In this document: positions 15,851-24,536 of the stretch, piece after piece
How positions within the stretch are numbered: the first letter of the stretch is position 1
Layout: each line of letters begins with the position of its first letter
DNA from: JAPLMW01 sp964619675
Lineage (GTDB): Bacteria > Planctomycetota > Phycisphaerae > Sedimentisphaerales > UBA12454
Direction of reading: 5' to 3'
Length of the DNA: 64,000 nucleotides
NCBI GenBank assembly: GCA_964619675.1
Contig: CAZUEO010000004.1
Coordinates: 55,019 to 119,018, forward strand
Made by a program: the position numbers and the translations under genes
Notes under the pieces: model-generated
What the model saw: only the letters and a program-made list of their open reading frames with translations
The model's database searches: none
What the model was told of the DNA's origin: nothing

Positions 15851-16488
15851 AACAGAGGAAGAATAGGTATAAGGGTTTTACACTTGCCGAACTGCTGATG
15901 ACAGTGTGGGTAATGAGTATAATTCTCACTGCCGTAGCGATGTTATCTTTTGCTCTCGGCAGTGCAAATGATTCTGCGGATGATACGTCCCAGATTCAAA
16001 GCAGAATCCGCTATACGACTATTTATCTGGGCGGGCTTGTAAAAAACAGCAAGCTGATATGCGCAAAGTTCAGCGATAGCGTGGCAATATGGCAGGCAGA
16101 TTACAACGGCGACAGCCAGATAGACCCCAATGAAATAGTTTATATTGATAGCGGCGGCGGCAATAACTATATAAAGCTGATTAGTTTTAGTCTCCCCGTT
16201 GCGGCTGCCTCGTTTCCGAAGACTCTCGATTCAATCGGAAACGGTCAGGCAAGAACGTGGCTCGCGGCCAATTGCCAGAACAGTTCTATTACCCTTATAG
16301 ACAATTGCAGTTATGTAGATTTTACGACAGACCTGCAACCGCCTTTTACAAAAAGGTTAAATATCTTTTTTGGCGTTAATAACAAAGGCAGCGTCGAAAA
16401 TTATCAGATAAGTGCGTATCTGCGATGTCAGGCAGGTTATCTGCTCGACGGCAGCGGTCAGATTGTTTCAAGTGACGACGATATGTAA
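15847..16488 (+). CDS. Prepilin-like protein (GspJ/PilW-type minor subunit)
   Basis: The 213-residue protein has the leader MKQRKNRYKG cut before FTLAELLMTVW, followed by a hydrophobic helix. The soluble domain is larger than that of the neighbouring subunits, as in GspJ/PilW. It includes an Asp-rich segment (ADYNGDSQIDPNE) that looks like a calcium-binding loop. It overlaps the preceding gene by 4 bases and the next by 1 base, so the minor subunits are made as a set. Confidence 0.75.
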   Translation: MKQRKNRYKGFTLAELLMTVWVMSIILTAVAMLSFALGSANDSADDTSQIQSRIRYTTIYLGGLVKNSKLICAKFSDSVAIWQADYNGDSQIDPNEIVYIDSGGGNNYIKLISFSLPVAAASFPKTLDSIGNGQARTWLAANCQNSSITLIDNCSYVDFTTDLQPPFTKRLNIFFGVNNKGSVENYQISAYLRCQAGYLLDGSGQIVSSDDDM

Positions 16489-17663
16489 TGAGATTTTATA
16501 AAAGGTACAATCGCGGCACCCGTTGCGACTCTGTCGCACCGCGGCGAAAAGGAATTGCCCTGATTATTATGTTGGTGCTTATAACGGCCATAGTAGTCAT
16601 CGGACTCGGTTTTATTGTTCGCGGCGATATGGAACTTCTATGCGGACAGAATATGGAACTGAAGGCCGATATGGATTATCTTGCGGAATCAGGCCTTGAG
16701 CATGCAAAAGGACTGATTTTAAATCCACAGGATGTGTTGACAGATTATTGGACAGGAGCTACGGGGCAGCAGTTAGTCAGTGGAGATGATTATTATGATG
16801 TTACCATTTCACAGCTTTCTTCATTCAATTATCGGATAACAAGTTTGGCGTATCGCGAAGGCAGCATGCCTGCCCAGGAAAACCTGACCGCAGAATTGCG
16901 TCTTAATCCTTGTATTGTTTACCGGCAGTCGGCTGACAAGGATATTGAAAGTTCAGTTGTTATAAATGGGGATGCATATTTTGGCGACAAAGTTACTAAT
17001 TATGGAAGCATAAACGGTGATGTTTATTCCGCAAAAGCGATAAACAATGTCCCGCCAGGCCAGATTCAGGGGCAGAGTTATTCGAATGTATCACAGGCCC
17101 CTTGTAATACGCCTGGAATCTCATATTCCAATTTCAGTTCAACGTATTATATCGGTGCCAATTCATATTCTGTTGAGCAGCTTGCACCCGGTGATTATAA
17201 CAGCCTGACCTTGTTGCCCAACGCTGGAAATCCCGCGGGTGTTTACTATTGTAATGGAAATTTGACTATAATGGGCAGTGCAACTATCAATGGGACCCTT
17301 GTTGTTAAGGACGATTTTAGCATAAAGGATTTAGGCAATGTAACAATCCAGTCTGTAAAGAATTTTCCCGCATTGATTGTTGGCAAAAAGCTGGACATGG
17401 AAAAAGACAATACCATGCTCACCGCAACAGGATATACTCAGGTAGGCGATCATATTGATATGCATGATAAATCAGGCTGTTCAATCACCATTTATGGTGC
17501 GTTGTATATCCTCGATGACGGCATCAAAAACGCTACGGGCTGCAGTGTATTGGTGGATGGCATGCCTCACAAGGCGTGCCTTGCAATCTGGTCAAGCGGA
17601 GAGAATTTGACCCGCTGGTCACCTGCTGCAGGAGCATTCTACAAATCAATCACAAGAAATTGA
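16488..17663 (+). CDS. Large minor pilin-like protein (PilX/GspK-like) with beta-helical passenger
   Basis: The 391-residue protein has a basic N-terminus and a single membrane helix (KGIALIIMLVLITAIVVIGL), then a MELKADMDYLAESGLEHA helix characteristic of PilX/GspK N-termini. From about residue 145 the chain has short repeated strands (INGDAYFGD, INGDVYSA, then ATINGTLVV), a right-handed beta-helix or bactofilin-like pattern seen in PilX-linked passenger domains. It may be a surface-exposed tip element. Context: immediately after the other minor subunits, before a 416-bp gap. Confidence 0.65.
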   Translation: MRFYKRYNRGTRCDSVAPRRKGIALIIMLVLITAIVVIGLGFIVRGDMELLCGQNMELKADMDYLAESGLEHAKGLILNPQDVLTDYWTGATGQQLVSGDDYYDVTISQLSSFNYRITSLAYREGSMPAQENLTAELRLNPCIVYRQSADKDIESSVVINGDAYFGDKVTNYGSINGDVYSAKAINNVPPGQIQGQSYSNVSQAPCNTPGISYSNFSSTYYIGANSYSVEQLAPGDYNSLTLLPNAGNPAGVYYCNGNLTIMGSATINGTLVVKDDFSIKDLGNVTIQSVKNFPALIVGKKLDMEKDNTMLTATGYTQVGDHIDMHDKSGCSITIYGALYILDDGIKNATGCSVLVDGMPHKACLAIWSSGENLTRWSPAAGAFYKSITRN

Positions 17664-18079
17664 AAATTTAAGATTGAAAATTTGTGGAACCGCCTTTGGC
17701 GGGACTATCTTTGAATAGTTTTAATTATTCATTCTTCAATCTTCATTCTTCAACTTAGTATTATCGGGCATTTCCCAAAAGCCTCCTGAAATCGGCTCAT
17801 TATTCCAGATAATCAAATAAGGCCATATCAGGAAAATTCTTTTGCAGCTTTTAATGACTTTGCCGACTTTAACGATTTTAGCAGATAAACTACGTTGTCA
17901 GAGAGGTCAAAACGCCCCGATTGAGGAGGCATTTTTCTGCTGGCTGAAAGGCCGATAAAAATTTCAGGCAACGCCGTCCCGGAGGAAAAATCCCGTTTCT
18001 GGACAGTTAAGCTGAAGTTCTCGTAAGACGAAGAAACATAATGGATTACCGCATATTTTCTGCGTTTAGAGACTGAAAA
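17664..18079. other. 416-bp gap inside the pilus locus
   Basis: The left part is occupied by a dispersed-repeat copy (17674-17704) and a run of ATTCTTCAATCTTC-like words. The rest shows no gene I can support; the only sizable open frame, on the minus strand, has no recognisable family and no good ribosome site. No clear terminator or promoter is visible. Confidence 0.45.
17674..17704. repeat. Dispersed repeat (GAAAATTTGTGG + CCGCC/GGCGG), copy 3
   Basis: ATTGAAAATTTGTGGAA is followed by CCGCC-TTT-GGCGG (17690-17702), nearly the same as copy 1 at 1154. It begins about 10 bp after a protein stop codon. Confidence 0.6.
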
Positions 18080-18655
18080 ATGACAGGAAACGGACAATAT
18101 AATTTGCCGGTTTTTACCCCGTTAGAAACAGACGGGCATAACTGCCGGCTGTCAGGAAACCATTTGGCGAGATGGAATATTTTGTTTCTGACGGGCTTTA
18201 CGCTGGTAGAGCTATTTATTGTATTGATAGTGCTCATCATCTTGGCCGCGATTGCCGTGCCGTTATACACCTCGGCAGGTTCAGTCCAGGTAAAAACCGC
18301 TGCGAATATGATTGCGTCCGACCTTGAATATGCAAAGAGCATGGCAATGAGCACGGGCAGAAATTATTCGGTGGTTTTTGATGATTCCGGCGAAAACTAC
18401 AAAATAAATGACGCAAATGGCCAGGTAATACCTCATCCTGTGCATATTGGAGCCAGCGAAGGTTACACTATAAGTTTTGTGGACGACGGCAGACTCGACA
18501 AAGTTGATATTGTAAATACGACTTTCGCAGCAAATACCGTCGAATTCGATTATCTCGGAGCGCCTTGTGAAGGCGGCCTGATACAGTTGCAGGCTGAGGG
18601 TTATACATTGACGGTCAAAGTTGAGCCTGTAACAGGATATGTAAGCATTGAATAG
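18080..18655 (+). CDS. Prepilin-like protein (GspH/FimT-type) with long leader
   Basis: The reading from ATG 18080 gives 191 residues with an unusually long leader before the cleavage site LTG/FTLVELFIV. A TTG at 18164 in the same frame, behind AGGAAAC, would give a normal 11-residue leader and may be the true start. The mature part has the helix, then a ML-like SDLEYAKSMAMSTGRNYSVVF stretch typical of GspH/FimT pseudopilins, whose globular domain follows. It lies 12 bp upstream of pilM. Confidence 0.75.
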   Translation: MTGNGQYNLPVFTPLETDGHNCRLSGNHLARWNILFLTGFTLVELFIVLIVLIILAAIAVPLYTSAGSVQVKTAANMIASDLEYAKSMAMSTGRNYSVVFDDSGENYKINDANGQVIPHPVHIGASEGYTISFVDDGRLDKVDIVNTTFAANTVEFDYLGAPCEGGLIQLQAEGYTLTVKVEPVTGYVSIE

Positions 18656-18667
18656 CAGGTAGAAAAT

Positions 18668-19786
18668 ATGCTTGATGTTCTAAAGATAAAAACAGGTCCA
18701 ATCGGACTGGACGTCGGCTGTAATTCGATAAAGATGCTGCAGCTTGAAATCGATGAAGGCAAGACGGCTGTGATAGCGGCAGATGAAGCACAGCTTGTTG
18801 CTCCTGAAATCGCTGATGACCGGCAGGCGGCCAGGGACGCGACGGTAACTGCCATAAAGGAAATTCTTGCCAGGGGGCATTTTCAGAAGAGGAAGGTTAT
18901 CTCATGTCTGCCGAGCTCAAAACTGATTATAAAAAGTCTTCGGCTTGATACTTTTAATGACGAGGAAATTGAAAAGACGATTAAAAGCGGCATGATAGAG
19001 CGTTTCGGCCTGAAGACTGAAACTCATGAGGTCAGATTTTTCTCGGCAGGAAACATCCGTCAGGGGGATGAAGTGAAAAATGAGGTTATTCTCTTTGCCA
19101 TCGACAAGGAATCTCTCAGGGAGCATATAGAAATACTTGAGCAGGCAGGCGTGGCTCCGATTGCGATTGATACAGTTCCTTGTGCCTTGTTCAGGTCGCT
19201 GCATAGGACATTGCGAAGGGCCACCGACCAGGAAGAGGTGAATGTTTTTGTTGATGTCGGCTCCAGTCATACAACGGTCATAATAGGCAAGGCAGGCGAA
19301 ATAATTTTTGCCAAGCAGATAAACATCGCGGGCGAACAGATAAACCGGCAGGTTGCATCGATACTCGGTATCGGCTTTGACGAAGCGATGCATTTGAGAG
19401 GCAAGATGAGAAATAAAGCTGAAGCAGATGAAATCGAACCTGCGATGCAGCAGATAGTGATTGACAGTATGCATTCTGTTATTGATGAGCTTGCGAGAGA
19501 GATATCGCTGTGCTTCAGGTACTATGCGGTAACGTTCCGGGGGCCAACGCCCGGCCGGGTTGTTTTTGCCGGCAGCGAAGCTTATGAACGAACGCTTATA
19601 GACGCCATCAGACGGCATTTGGGTGTTGAAATAGAAGTGACCGAGCCGCTGAGAGGTTTTGACCTTTCAAGGGTTGAATTTCCGGCAGATAGAAAAGGAA
19701 TACTCTGTGAGTGGGCTGTTGCTGCCGGGCTTTGTCTTAAAGGTATGGATATGGTCGGACAGGATAAGGTTTATGAAAGAAGTTGA
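18668..19786 (+). CDS. pilM: Type IV pilus assembly protein PilM
   Basis: The 372-residue actin-like ATPase is of the PilM/ComA family. An early GLDVGCNSIKMLQL phosphate-1 loop, SSKLIIKSLRL, a VDVGSSHTTVII phosphate-2 motif and a C-terminal VFAGSEAYE segment are visible. PilM is cytosolic, binds the N-terminus of PilN and connects the motor to the inner-membrane ring. A GCAGGTAGAAAAT leader precedes the ATG. PilM marks the machine as type IV pilus-like, since classical T2SS uses fused GspL instead. Confidence 0.88.
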   Translation: MLDVLKIKTGPIGLDVGCNSIKMLQLEIDEGKTAVIAADEAQLVAPEIADDRQAARDATVTAIKEILARGHFQKRKVISCLPSSKLIIKSLRLDTFNDEEIEKTIKSGMIERFGLKTETHEVRFFSAGNIRQGDEVKNEVILFAIDKESLREHIEILEQAGVAPIAIDTVPCALFRSLHRTLRRATDQEEVNVFVDVGSSHTTVIIGKAGEIIFAKQINIAGEQINRQVASILGIGFDEAMHLRGKMRNKAEADEIEPAMQQIVIDSMHSVIDELAREISLCFRYYAVTFRGPTPGRVVFAGSEAYERTLIDAIRRHLGVEIEVTEPLRGFDLSRVEFPADRKGILCEWAVAAGLCLKGMDMVGQDKVYERS

Positions 19787-20435
19787 TTTTATTCCTGAGT
19801 GGTATACACAGGGATGCGTGCAGCAGAAGAAGCATCGCGAGTTTTATGTTGCGCTTGGTCTTATTGTTTTTATTATGGTGATATGGAGCGTTTTTGCCAA
19901 CAGCAGAATTGCGATAATAAGAGCGAGAAATACGACTCTTTGCAATGCCCAGCTTATACAGGCTCGCTCCATGGCAGAGGTAAATCGAGTTGACGACGAA
20001 TATCAGCAGTTGGAGTCAAAGTGCAGGATACTTGAGTCGGTTAAATCCCGTATAGTCGTCTCCAATATAATTGCCGAACTTACGCATTTACTCTACAGCA
20101 GTATTATTCTTAAAGAGTTGGAGATAAAGACGGAGCCTATCAGCCAGCAGGATACAAGAACCGGCATAAAGGTAATGCCCGCTGCGGTCGGTCGGTCGAC
20201 GCCGGCTGAAAAGAAGACGAGGTTTAAACTTACGCTTACAGGCCTTGCCGCTGATGCCGCAGATGTTGCTGAAGTGATTAACAGGCTGGAACAATCGGAT
20301 TATTTTTTCCAGATTGTTCCCGGCTTTTCAAGAAATACTACGATAGGACAATATCAAGCCAGTGAATTTACGATAACCTGTTACCTGACCAATTACAAAC
20401 TGGCGAACCAGCTGGAGGCGGGCGAGTTAGACTAA
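19773..20435 (+). CDS. PilN-like inner-membrane protein
   Basis: The start is chosen at ATG 19773 (MKEVDFIPEWY), because DFIPEWY resembles the PilM-binding INLLPWR-type motif of PilN. This gives 220 residues and a 14-base overlap with pilM. One membrane helix at about 25-45 is followed by a coiled coil and a ferredoxin-like periplasmic domain. PilN pairs with PilO to form the inner-membrane alignment complex. The PilN call rests on position, topology and this motif. Confidence 0.75.
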   Translation: MKEVDFIPEWYTQGCVQQKKHREFYVALGLIVFIMVIWSVFANSRIAIIRARNTTLCNAQLIQARSMAEVNRVDDEYQQLESKCRILESVKSRIVVSNIIAELTHLLYSSIILKELEIKTEPISQQDTRTGIKVMPAAVGRSTPAEKKTRFKLTLTGLAADAADVAEVINRLEQSDYFFQIVPGFSRNTTIGQYQASEFTITCYLTNYKLANQLEAGELD

Positions 20436-20968
20436 TGCAGAAGATGGAAGGAAAACAACTTGTTATTTTGATTGCAGTTGTGACTCTTGCGGTAATCTTT
20501 GTGTTTTTTCAGTATTTGCCGCTGGCCGAGAGAACCAAAGAACTCAGGGCTGCCAATGTAAAGTTGCTTACCGAAAATACCGCAGCAAGCACTCGCCAGC
20601 AGGTTTTACCGCAAAGGTACGAAGAGATTGAGAGGGTAAAAAAACAAGTTGGTGATTTTGATGCGAAGATTCCGGTCGGCAGGTCGCACGGCTTGTTTTT
20701 GCAGGACCTTACATCGGTGATGCAGAAACTTGGTCTTGGCGAGCTTGCAGTTGGGCCCGGCACGGAAGTAGAGACTGACGGGCTGTCCCGGATACCTGTG
20801 AGTATCCGCTGTAAGGGGGGACTAATGCAGATTTTCAAATTTTTCAGGGCATTGGAAAATTTCGAGAGGACTATCCAGATAGAAGAGGTCAGGCTTAAGG
20901 CCGATGATAAATTTGACGGCAGTGTTACGACGCAGGCGAAGGTGAATATATTTTACAGGACCGATTAA
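20435..20968 (+). CDS. PilO-like inner-membrane protein
   Basis: The 177 residues comprise one N-terminal membrane helix (about 8-28), a coiled-coil stretch to about 80, and a small alpha/beta domain with IPVSIRCKGGLMQIFKFFRALE, which is a typical PilO segment. The start overlaps the PilN-like stop by one base; a second in-frame ATG at 20444 is possible. It is expected to heterodimerise with the PilN-like protein. Confidence 0.75.
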   Translation: MQKMEGKQLVILIAVVTLAVIFVFFQYLPLAERTKELRAANVKLLTENTAASTRQQVLPQRYEEIERVKKQVGDFDAKIPVGRSHGLFLQDLTSVMQKLGLGELAVGPGTEVETDGLSRIPVSIRCKGGLMQIFKFFRALENFERTIQIEEVRLKADDKFDGSVTTQAKVNIFYRTD

Positions 20969-21565
20969 ATGAAGCAGGCAGTACAAAAAATCAGTGACAG
21001 ACAAAAAACTGCAGCAAGGATCGCGACCGGGCGCAAGAAGCTGGCAATCGCGTTATTTTTATTTGCTATTATGGTGGTTTTTTGGGCAAAAGTGTTTATG
21101 GGCAAAGGCGGACCGAAGACGGCTTCGGCAATTGCTGATATAAATGCAGCCGGCATCGCCGGCAAATCGACAGGTCTGCAGGTAATTTATACCGAACTGC
21201 CTGTAGATGCCTGCAGGCACAATGTTCTTGCAAATGATTTCTTTGCCGCAAATGACTTCAAAGAATTCAGAAGACAGGACGGGTCTGCTGTGGGCAGCGA
21301 GACAAGTGTGTCGGATGCGGAAAACCCGCAGCTTGGTCTGACAGCGGCAGCGAAGGAACTGGAGCTTATTGCAATTGTAAATGATAAAAAGCCGCAGGCG
21401 TTTATCGGAGACAGACTTCTTGAAGAAGGCCAGAGCCTCCGATATGTATTTCGCGGCCAGGTTTATGATTTCAAGGTCGTGAAAATCCTGGAGAACAAGG
21501 TTGAGCTTGATTGCAACGGTGTGATTATTACCAAAAAAATTCCTGAGATTTTTAAGGCCGAATAA
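20969..21565 (+). CDS. PilP/GspC-like periplasmic connector
   Basis: The 198 residues comprise a membrane helix at about 24-44, an Ala/Gly/Thr-rich linker, and a C-terminal homology-region domain (about 125-190) with ELIAIVNDKKPQAFIGD, then GQVYDFKVVKILENKVEL. That pattern of short strands is the HR/PilP fold that contacts the secretin N0 domain. It starts directly after the PilO-like gene. No lipobox is present, so it resembles GspC topology more than lipoprotein PilP. Confidence 0.7.
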   Translation: MKQAVQKISDRQKTAARIATGRKKLAIALFLFAIMVVFWAKVFMGKGGPKTASAIADINAAGIAGKSTGLQVIYTELPVDACRHNVLANDFFAANDFKEFRRQDGSAVGSETSVSDAENPQLGLTAAAKELELIAIVNDKKPQAFIGDRLLEEGQSLRYVFRGQVYDFKVVKILENKVELDCNGVIITKKIPEIFKAE

Positions 21566-21579
21566 TAAAGGAAGAAAAA

Positions 21580-23307
21580 ATGAGACGTCAAGAAATGAGA
21601 ATAAAAGTCGGCAGCAGAAATATTTTACTGTTGAGCGTAATTGTGATAACGGCGACTGCCTTTGCGGCAACAGGTTGGGCGGAACCGAACCAGACGGCTG
21701 ACGATGAATTCTCTCTTGTCAACCAGTCCGACAGCGGCCTTATAATTAATTACCAGCAGCGCTCCATAGCCGAAGATTCCTTTCTCGACCAGCCTATGCA
21801 GAGCATAACCTTCAGAAAGGATATGACGGTAAGAGACGCTCTTCGTTTTCTTGCCGCCAAGTACCGCAGAAATATAATTCCGTCCGCACAGGTTACCGGC
21901 AAGCTGAATGTAACAAATCTGTACGAAGTTACATTCGAGGAAGCTCTCAACGCCATACTCGGGAGCGATTATCGTTATAAATCAAGCGGAGGTTTTATCA
22001 GAGTTTATACAGCCGAGGAATATACGAAACTTGCCAAGAATATTGAGAATATGACCAGCAGAGTTTTTGAGCTCTATTATGTCAACGCAGCCGAGGTAAA
22101 GGCTCTCGTAACGCCTGTTATGAGTGAGTTTGGCAAGGTGGCTTCAACCAGCGCATCAGCGGTGGATACGGAAGCAGGCCAGGGTGGCGATACGCTTAGT
22201 ATGAGAGATATGATAGTTGTTTACGATTTTCCCGAAAGGCTTGAGCAGATTGAGGAAATGATTAAGAAAATAGACGTTAAGCCTAAACAGATTCTGATTG
22301 AAGTTACGATTCTTAAGGCAATGCTTACCGAAGATACAGAGTTTGGCATACAATGGGACAAAATAGCCGGCATAGGCAGCATTACAAGGACTACAACTCC
22401 TGTAGATATGGCCATAAACCTTGCGAGTTCTGTAACAACGGGTATTAGTATGACACTTTCAAACAATGCAATTGTTGCTTCAATTAAAGCCCTTGAAGGG
22501 ATAACCGATACGACTGTACTTGCCAATCCTAAGATTATGGCACTGAATAAACAAGCCGGTTATATAAATATTGGTGAAGAACGAGGATATACGGCGAGCA
22601 CAACTCAGGGTCAGACCACTACAACTTCAGTGGACTTTCTCGTAAGCGGAACAATTCTGAGATTTAGGCCATTTATATGTGATAATGGATATGTTCGTAT
22701 GGAGATTAACCCTGAACTGAGCACCGGCTCTGTTCAGATAGATGCGAATAGTACTTTACCTTTGAAAACTATTGCTCAAGTAAAGAGTAATATAATGGTA
22801 AAGGATGGCAAAACAATTATTATCGGCGGATTATTCAAGGAGGACCTCACGAACAGTCATTCGCAAGTGCCGGTCGTAGGTGATGCGCCTATTTTCGGCT
22901 GGCTGTTTAGAAAAACTAAAGATACCAATATTCGCACAGAGCTTGTTATATTGATTACGCCGCATATCATCGATGAACCGGAAGAACTTGCATCTGCATC
23001 TGAAAGAAAACGCAAAGATATTAGCCGAATTGTTGAAGGTTCAAGAAAAAGAATAAGCCCGATATCCAGAGTGCGTATTTACGAGGGGATATACGCAAAA
23101 GCCGTAAATTATTATGCTGATAAGAAATACGACAAGGCTCTGGCGGAGTTGAACTGGATTATAGGTTTCAGGCCGGATGCGCTTGAAGCAGTTCAGCTTA
23201 AGGAAAAGATTCTCGCTGAGGTTAGACCTGATAAGTATAGCGCACTTGAACGCATTATGCTCGAACAGATTAGAAAAGAGCAGGATGTAATGTGGAAACG
23301 AAGGTAA
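21580..23307 (+). CDS. Secretin (GspD/PilQ family outer-membrane channel)
   Basis: The 575-residue protein has a signal peptide ending near residue 32. An STN/N0-like region follows (SITFRKDMTVRDALRFLAAK), then an N1-like KH fold, and a secretin core from about 220 to 470 containing ILIEVTILKAML and VPVVGDAPIFGWLF, the usual secretin signature, and TELVILITPHII. A charged C-terminal tail of about 100 residues follows. Secretins form the dodeca- to pentadecameric gate in the outer membrane. Only two N-domains are visible, so the protein is shorter than typical GspD. Confidence 0.9.
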   Translation: MRRQEMRIKVGSRNILLLSVIVITATAFAATGWAEPNQTADDEFSLVNQSDSGLIINYQQRSIAEDSFLDQPMQSITFRKDMTVRDALRFLAAKYRRNIIPSAQVTGKLNVTNLYEVTFEEALNAILGSDYRYKSSGGFIRVYTAEEYTKLAKNIENMTSRVFELYYVNAAEVKALVTPVMSEFGKVASTSASAVDTEAGQGGDTLSMRDMIVVYDFPERLEQIEEMIKKIDVKPKQILIEVTILKAMLTEDTEFGIQWDKIAGIGSITRTTTPVDMAINLASSVTTGISMTLSNNAIVASIKALEGITDTTVLANPKIMALNKQAGYINIGEERGYTASTTQGQTTTTSVDFLVSGTILRFRPFICDNGYVRMEINPELSTGSVQIDANSTLPLKTIAQVKSNIMVKDGKTIIIGGLFKEDLTNSHSQVPVVGDAPIFGWLFRKTKDTNIRTELVILITPHIIDEPEELASASERKRKDISRIVEGSRKRISPISRVRIYEGIYAKAVNYYADKKYDKALAELNWIIGFRPDALEAVQLKEKILAEVRPDKYSALERIMLEQIRKEQDVMWKRR

Positions 23308-23341
23308 GGCCTGCCTTGAGCCTGTCGAAAGGAAGTGAATT

Positions 23342-24535
23342 ATGAAAAAATATGCCAAAATCAGAATAATAGTTATTGCCGTCGGCCTGATTATTGCCGC
23401 CGATTGCCAGGGTGGGCATAAACAGAAGAAGCAGGAAATGAAGGCAAAATGGCAGAAGACTTCTTTGGAAATGAAGCTTTCAGCGGCGATAGAGCAATTT
23501 AACAATGGTCAATTCGAGGGAACTGAGACAATTGCAAAGGAATGTATCGCTTCGGATTTTAATCTTCCCGACGCTCATCTGCTGCTTGGCAAAGTCAAGC
23601 TTGCGCAGGGAGATTTTTCCGGCGCAAAAGGCAGTTTGCAGACTTACCTGCAGTTAAAGCAGAGCGGTGATGAAGGCTGGTTTTTGCTTGGGCTGACCTG
23701 TGAGCGCCTCAGCGATAAAGACGGTGCGTTTAACGGGTATCAAAAGGCCCTTGAGCTTTCACCCGGAAATACCGATTACGTCATCGCGATGGGCAAAGCG
23801 TATGTTGCTCAGGATAAATTTACCCAGGCAGAAAAACTTTATCAGGAAAAAATTGCAGCCAATCCCGGGGATGTGGATTTGAAGATGGCTGCCGGTCAGA
23901 TGTATCTTGCGGCAGGGCAGAACGACAAAGCGGTCGGGCTCTACGAACAGGCACAGATGCTTGTGCCGGACGATACCGAACTGCTTGAGGCACTCGGTTC
24001 CTGTTACATTCTGGCGGGCAACTGGCAAAAAGCCCACGATACTCATAAACAATTATATAAGCTCTGCACCGATAATGCCAAGAAGAATGGCTATCTGAGG
24101 ATTATGGCTTTTACAGCGATTCAGGCCGGCGATTACAGTTCTGCTATGAAATATTATTCTTATCTTGCATCATTGGATAGGAAAAACGCGCAGCTTTGGT
24201 TTTTGATGGGACAGGCGGCGCTTGGGGCTGATTTGCCGCAGCAGGCGATTTCCTGCAGCAAAAAAGTGATTGCGCTGAAGCCTGATATGGCAGAGGCATA
24301 TTTATTGAGCGGTTCGGCCAACTACAAAAGCGGCAATTATAGTCAGGCGATAGACGATTTCCACAGAGCTGCTATTGACAGTGATTGTGCCCACTTTGCC
24401 TGGCTTATGACGGCCAGATGTTATGAGAAACTGGGTTACGTTGCCCAGGCAAAAGCTGCCTATCAGAAGGCCGCACGTTACGGTGGCGACAGCGAATTGC
24501 AAAAATTCCTTATAAAACAGGAGCAGGAGGGCTGA
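23342..24535 (+). CDS. Tetratricopeptide-repeat protein of the pilus locus
   Basis: The 397-residue protein has an N-terminal hydrophobic segment (VIAVGLIIAADC) resembling a lipoprotein signal, though Asp at the -1 position of the Cys makes lipidation doubtful. About nine TPR motifs follow, for example AWFLLGLTCERLSDKDGA-like and AEAYLLSGSANYKSGNYSQA-like helices. By analogy with PilF/PilW pilotins it may assist secretin assembly; position right after the secretin supports this, but it is inference. Its stop is followed at once by the GTG of the kinase. Confidence 0.8.
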   Translation: MKKYAKIRIIVIAVGLIIAADCQGGHKQKKQEMKAKWQKTSLEMKLSAAIEQFNNGQFEGTETIAKECIASDFNLPDAHLLLGKVKLAQGDFSGAKGSLQTYLQLKQSGDEGWFLLGLTCERLSDKDGAFNGYQKALELSPGNTDYVIAMGKAYVAQDKFTQAEKLYQEKIAANPGDVDLKMAAGQMYLAAGQNDKAVGLYEQAQMLVPDDTELLEALGSCYILAGNWQKAHDTHKQLYKLCTDNAKKNGYLRIMAFTAIQAGDYSSAMKYYSYLASLDRKNAQLWFLMGQAALGADLPQQAISCSKKVIALKPDMAEAYLLSGSANYKSGNYSQAIDDFHRAAIDSDCAHFAWLMTARCYEKLGYVAQAKAAYQKAARYGGDSELQKFLIKQEQEG

Positions 24536-24536
24536 C

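Noticed and set aside
17828..18097. An 89-codon minus-strand frame in the pilus-locus gap
   Set aside because: No recognisable family, composition not protein-like, no convincing ribosome site, and it overlaps the start of the GspH-like gene.
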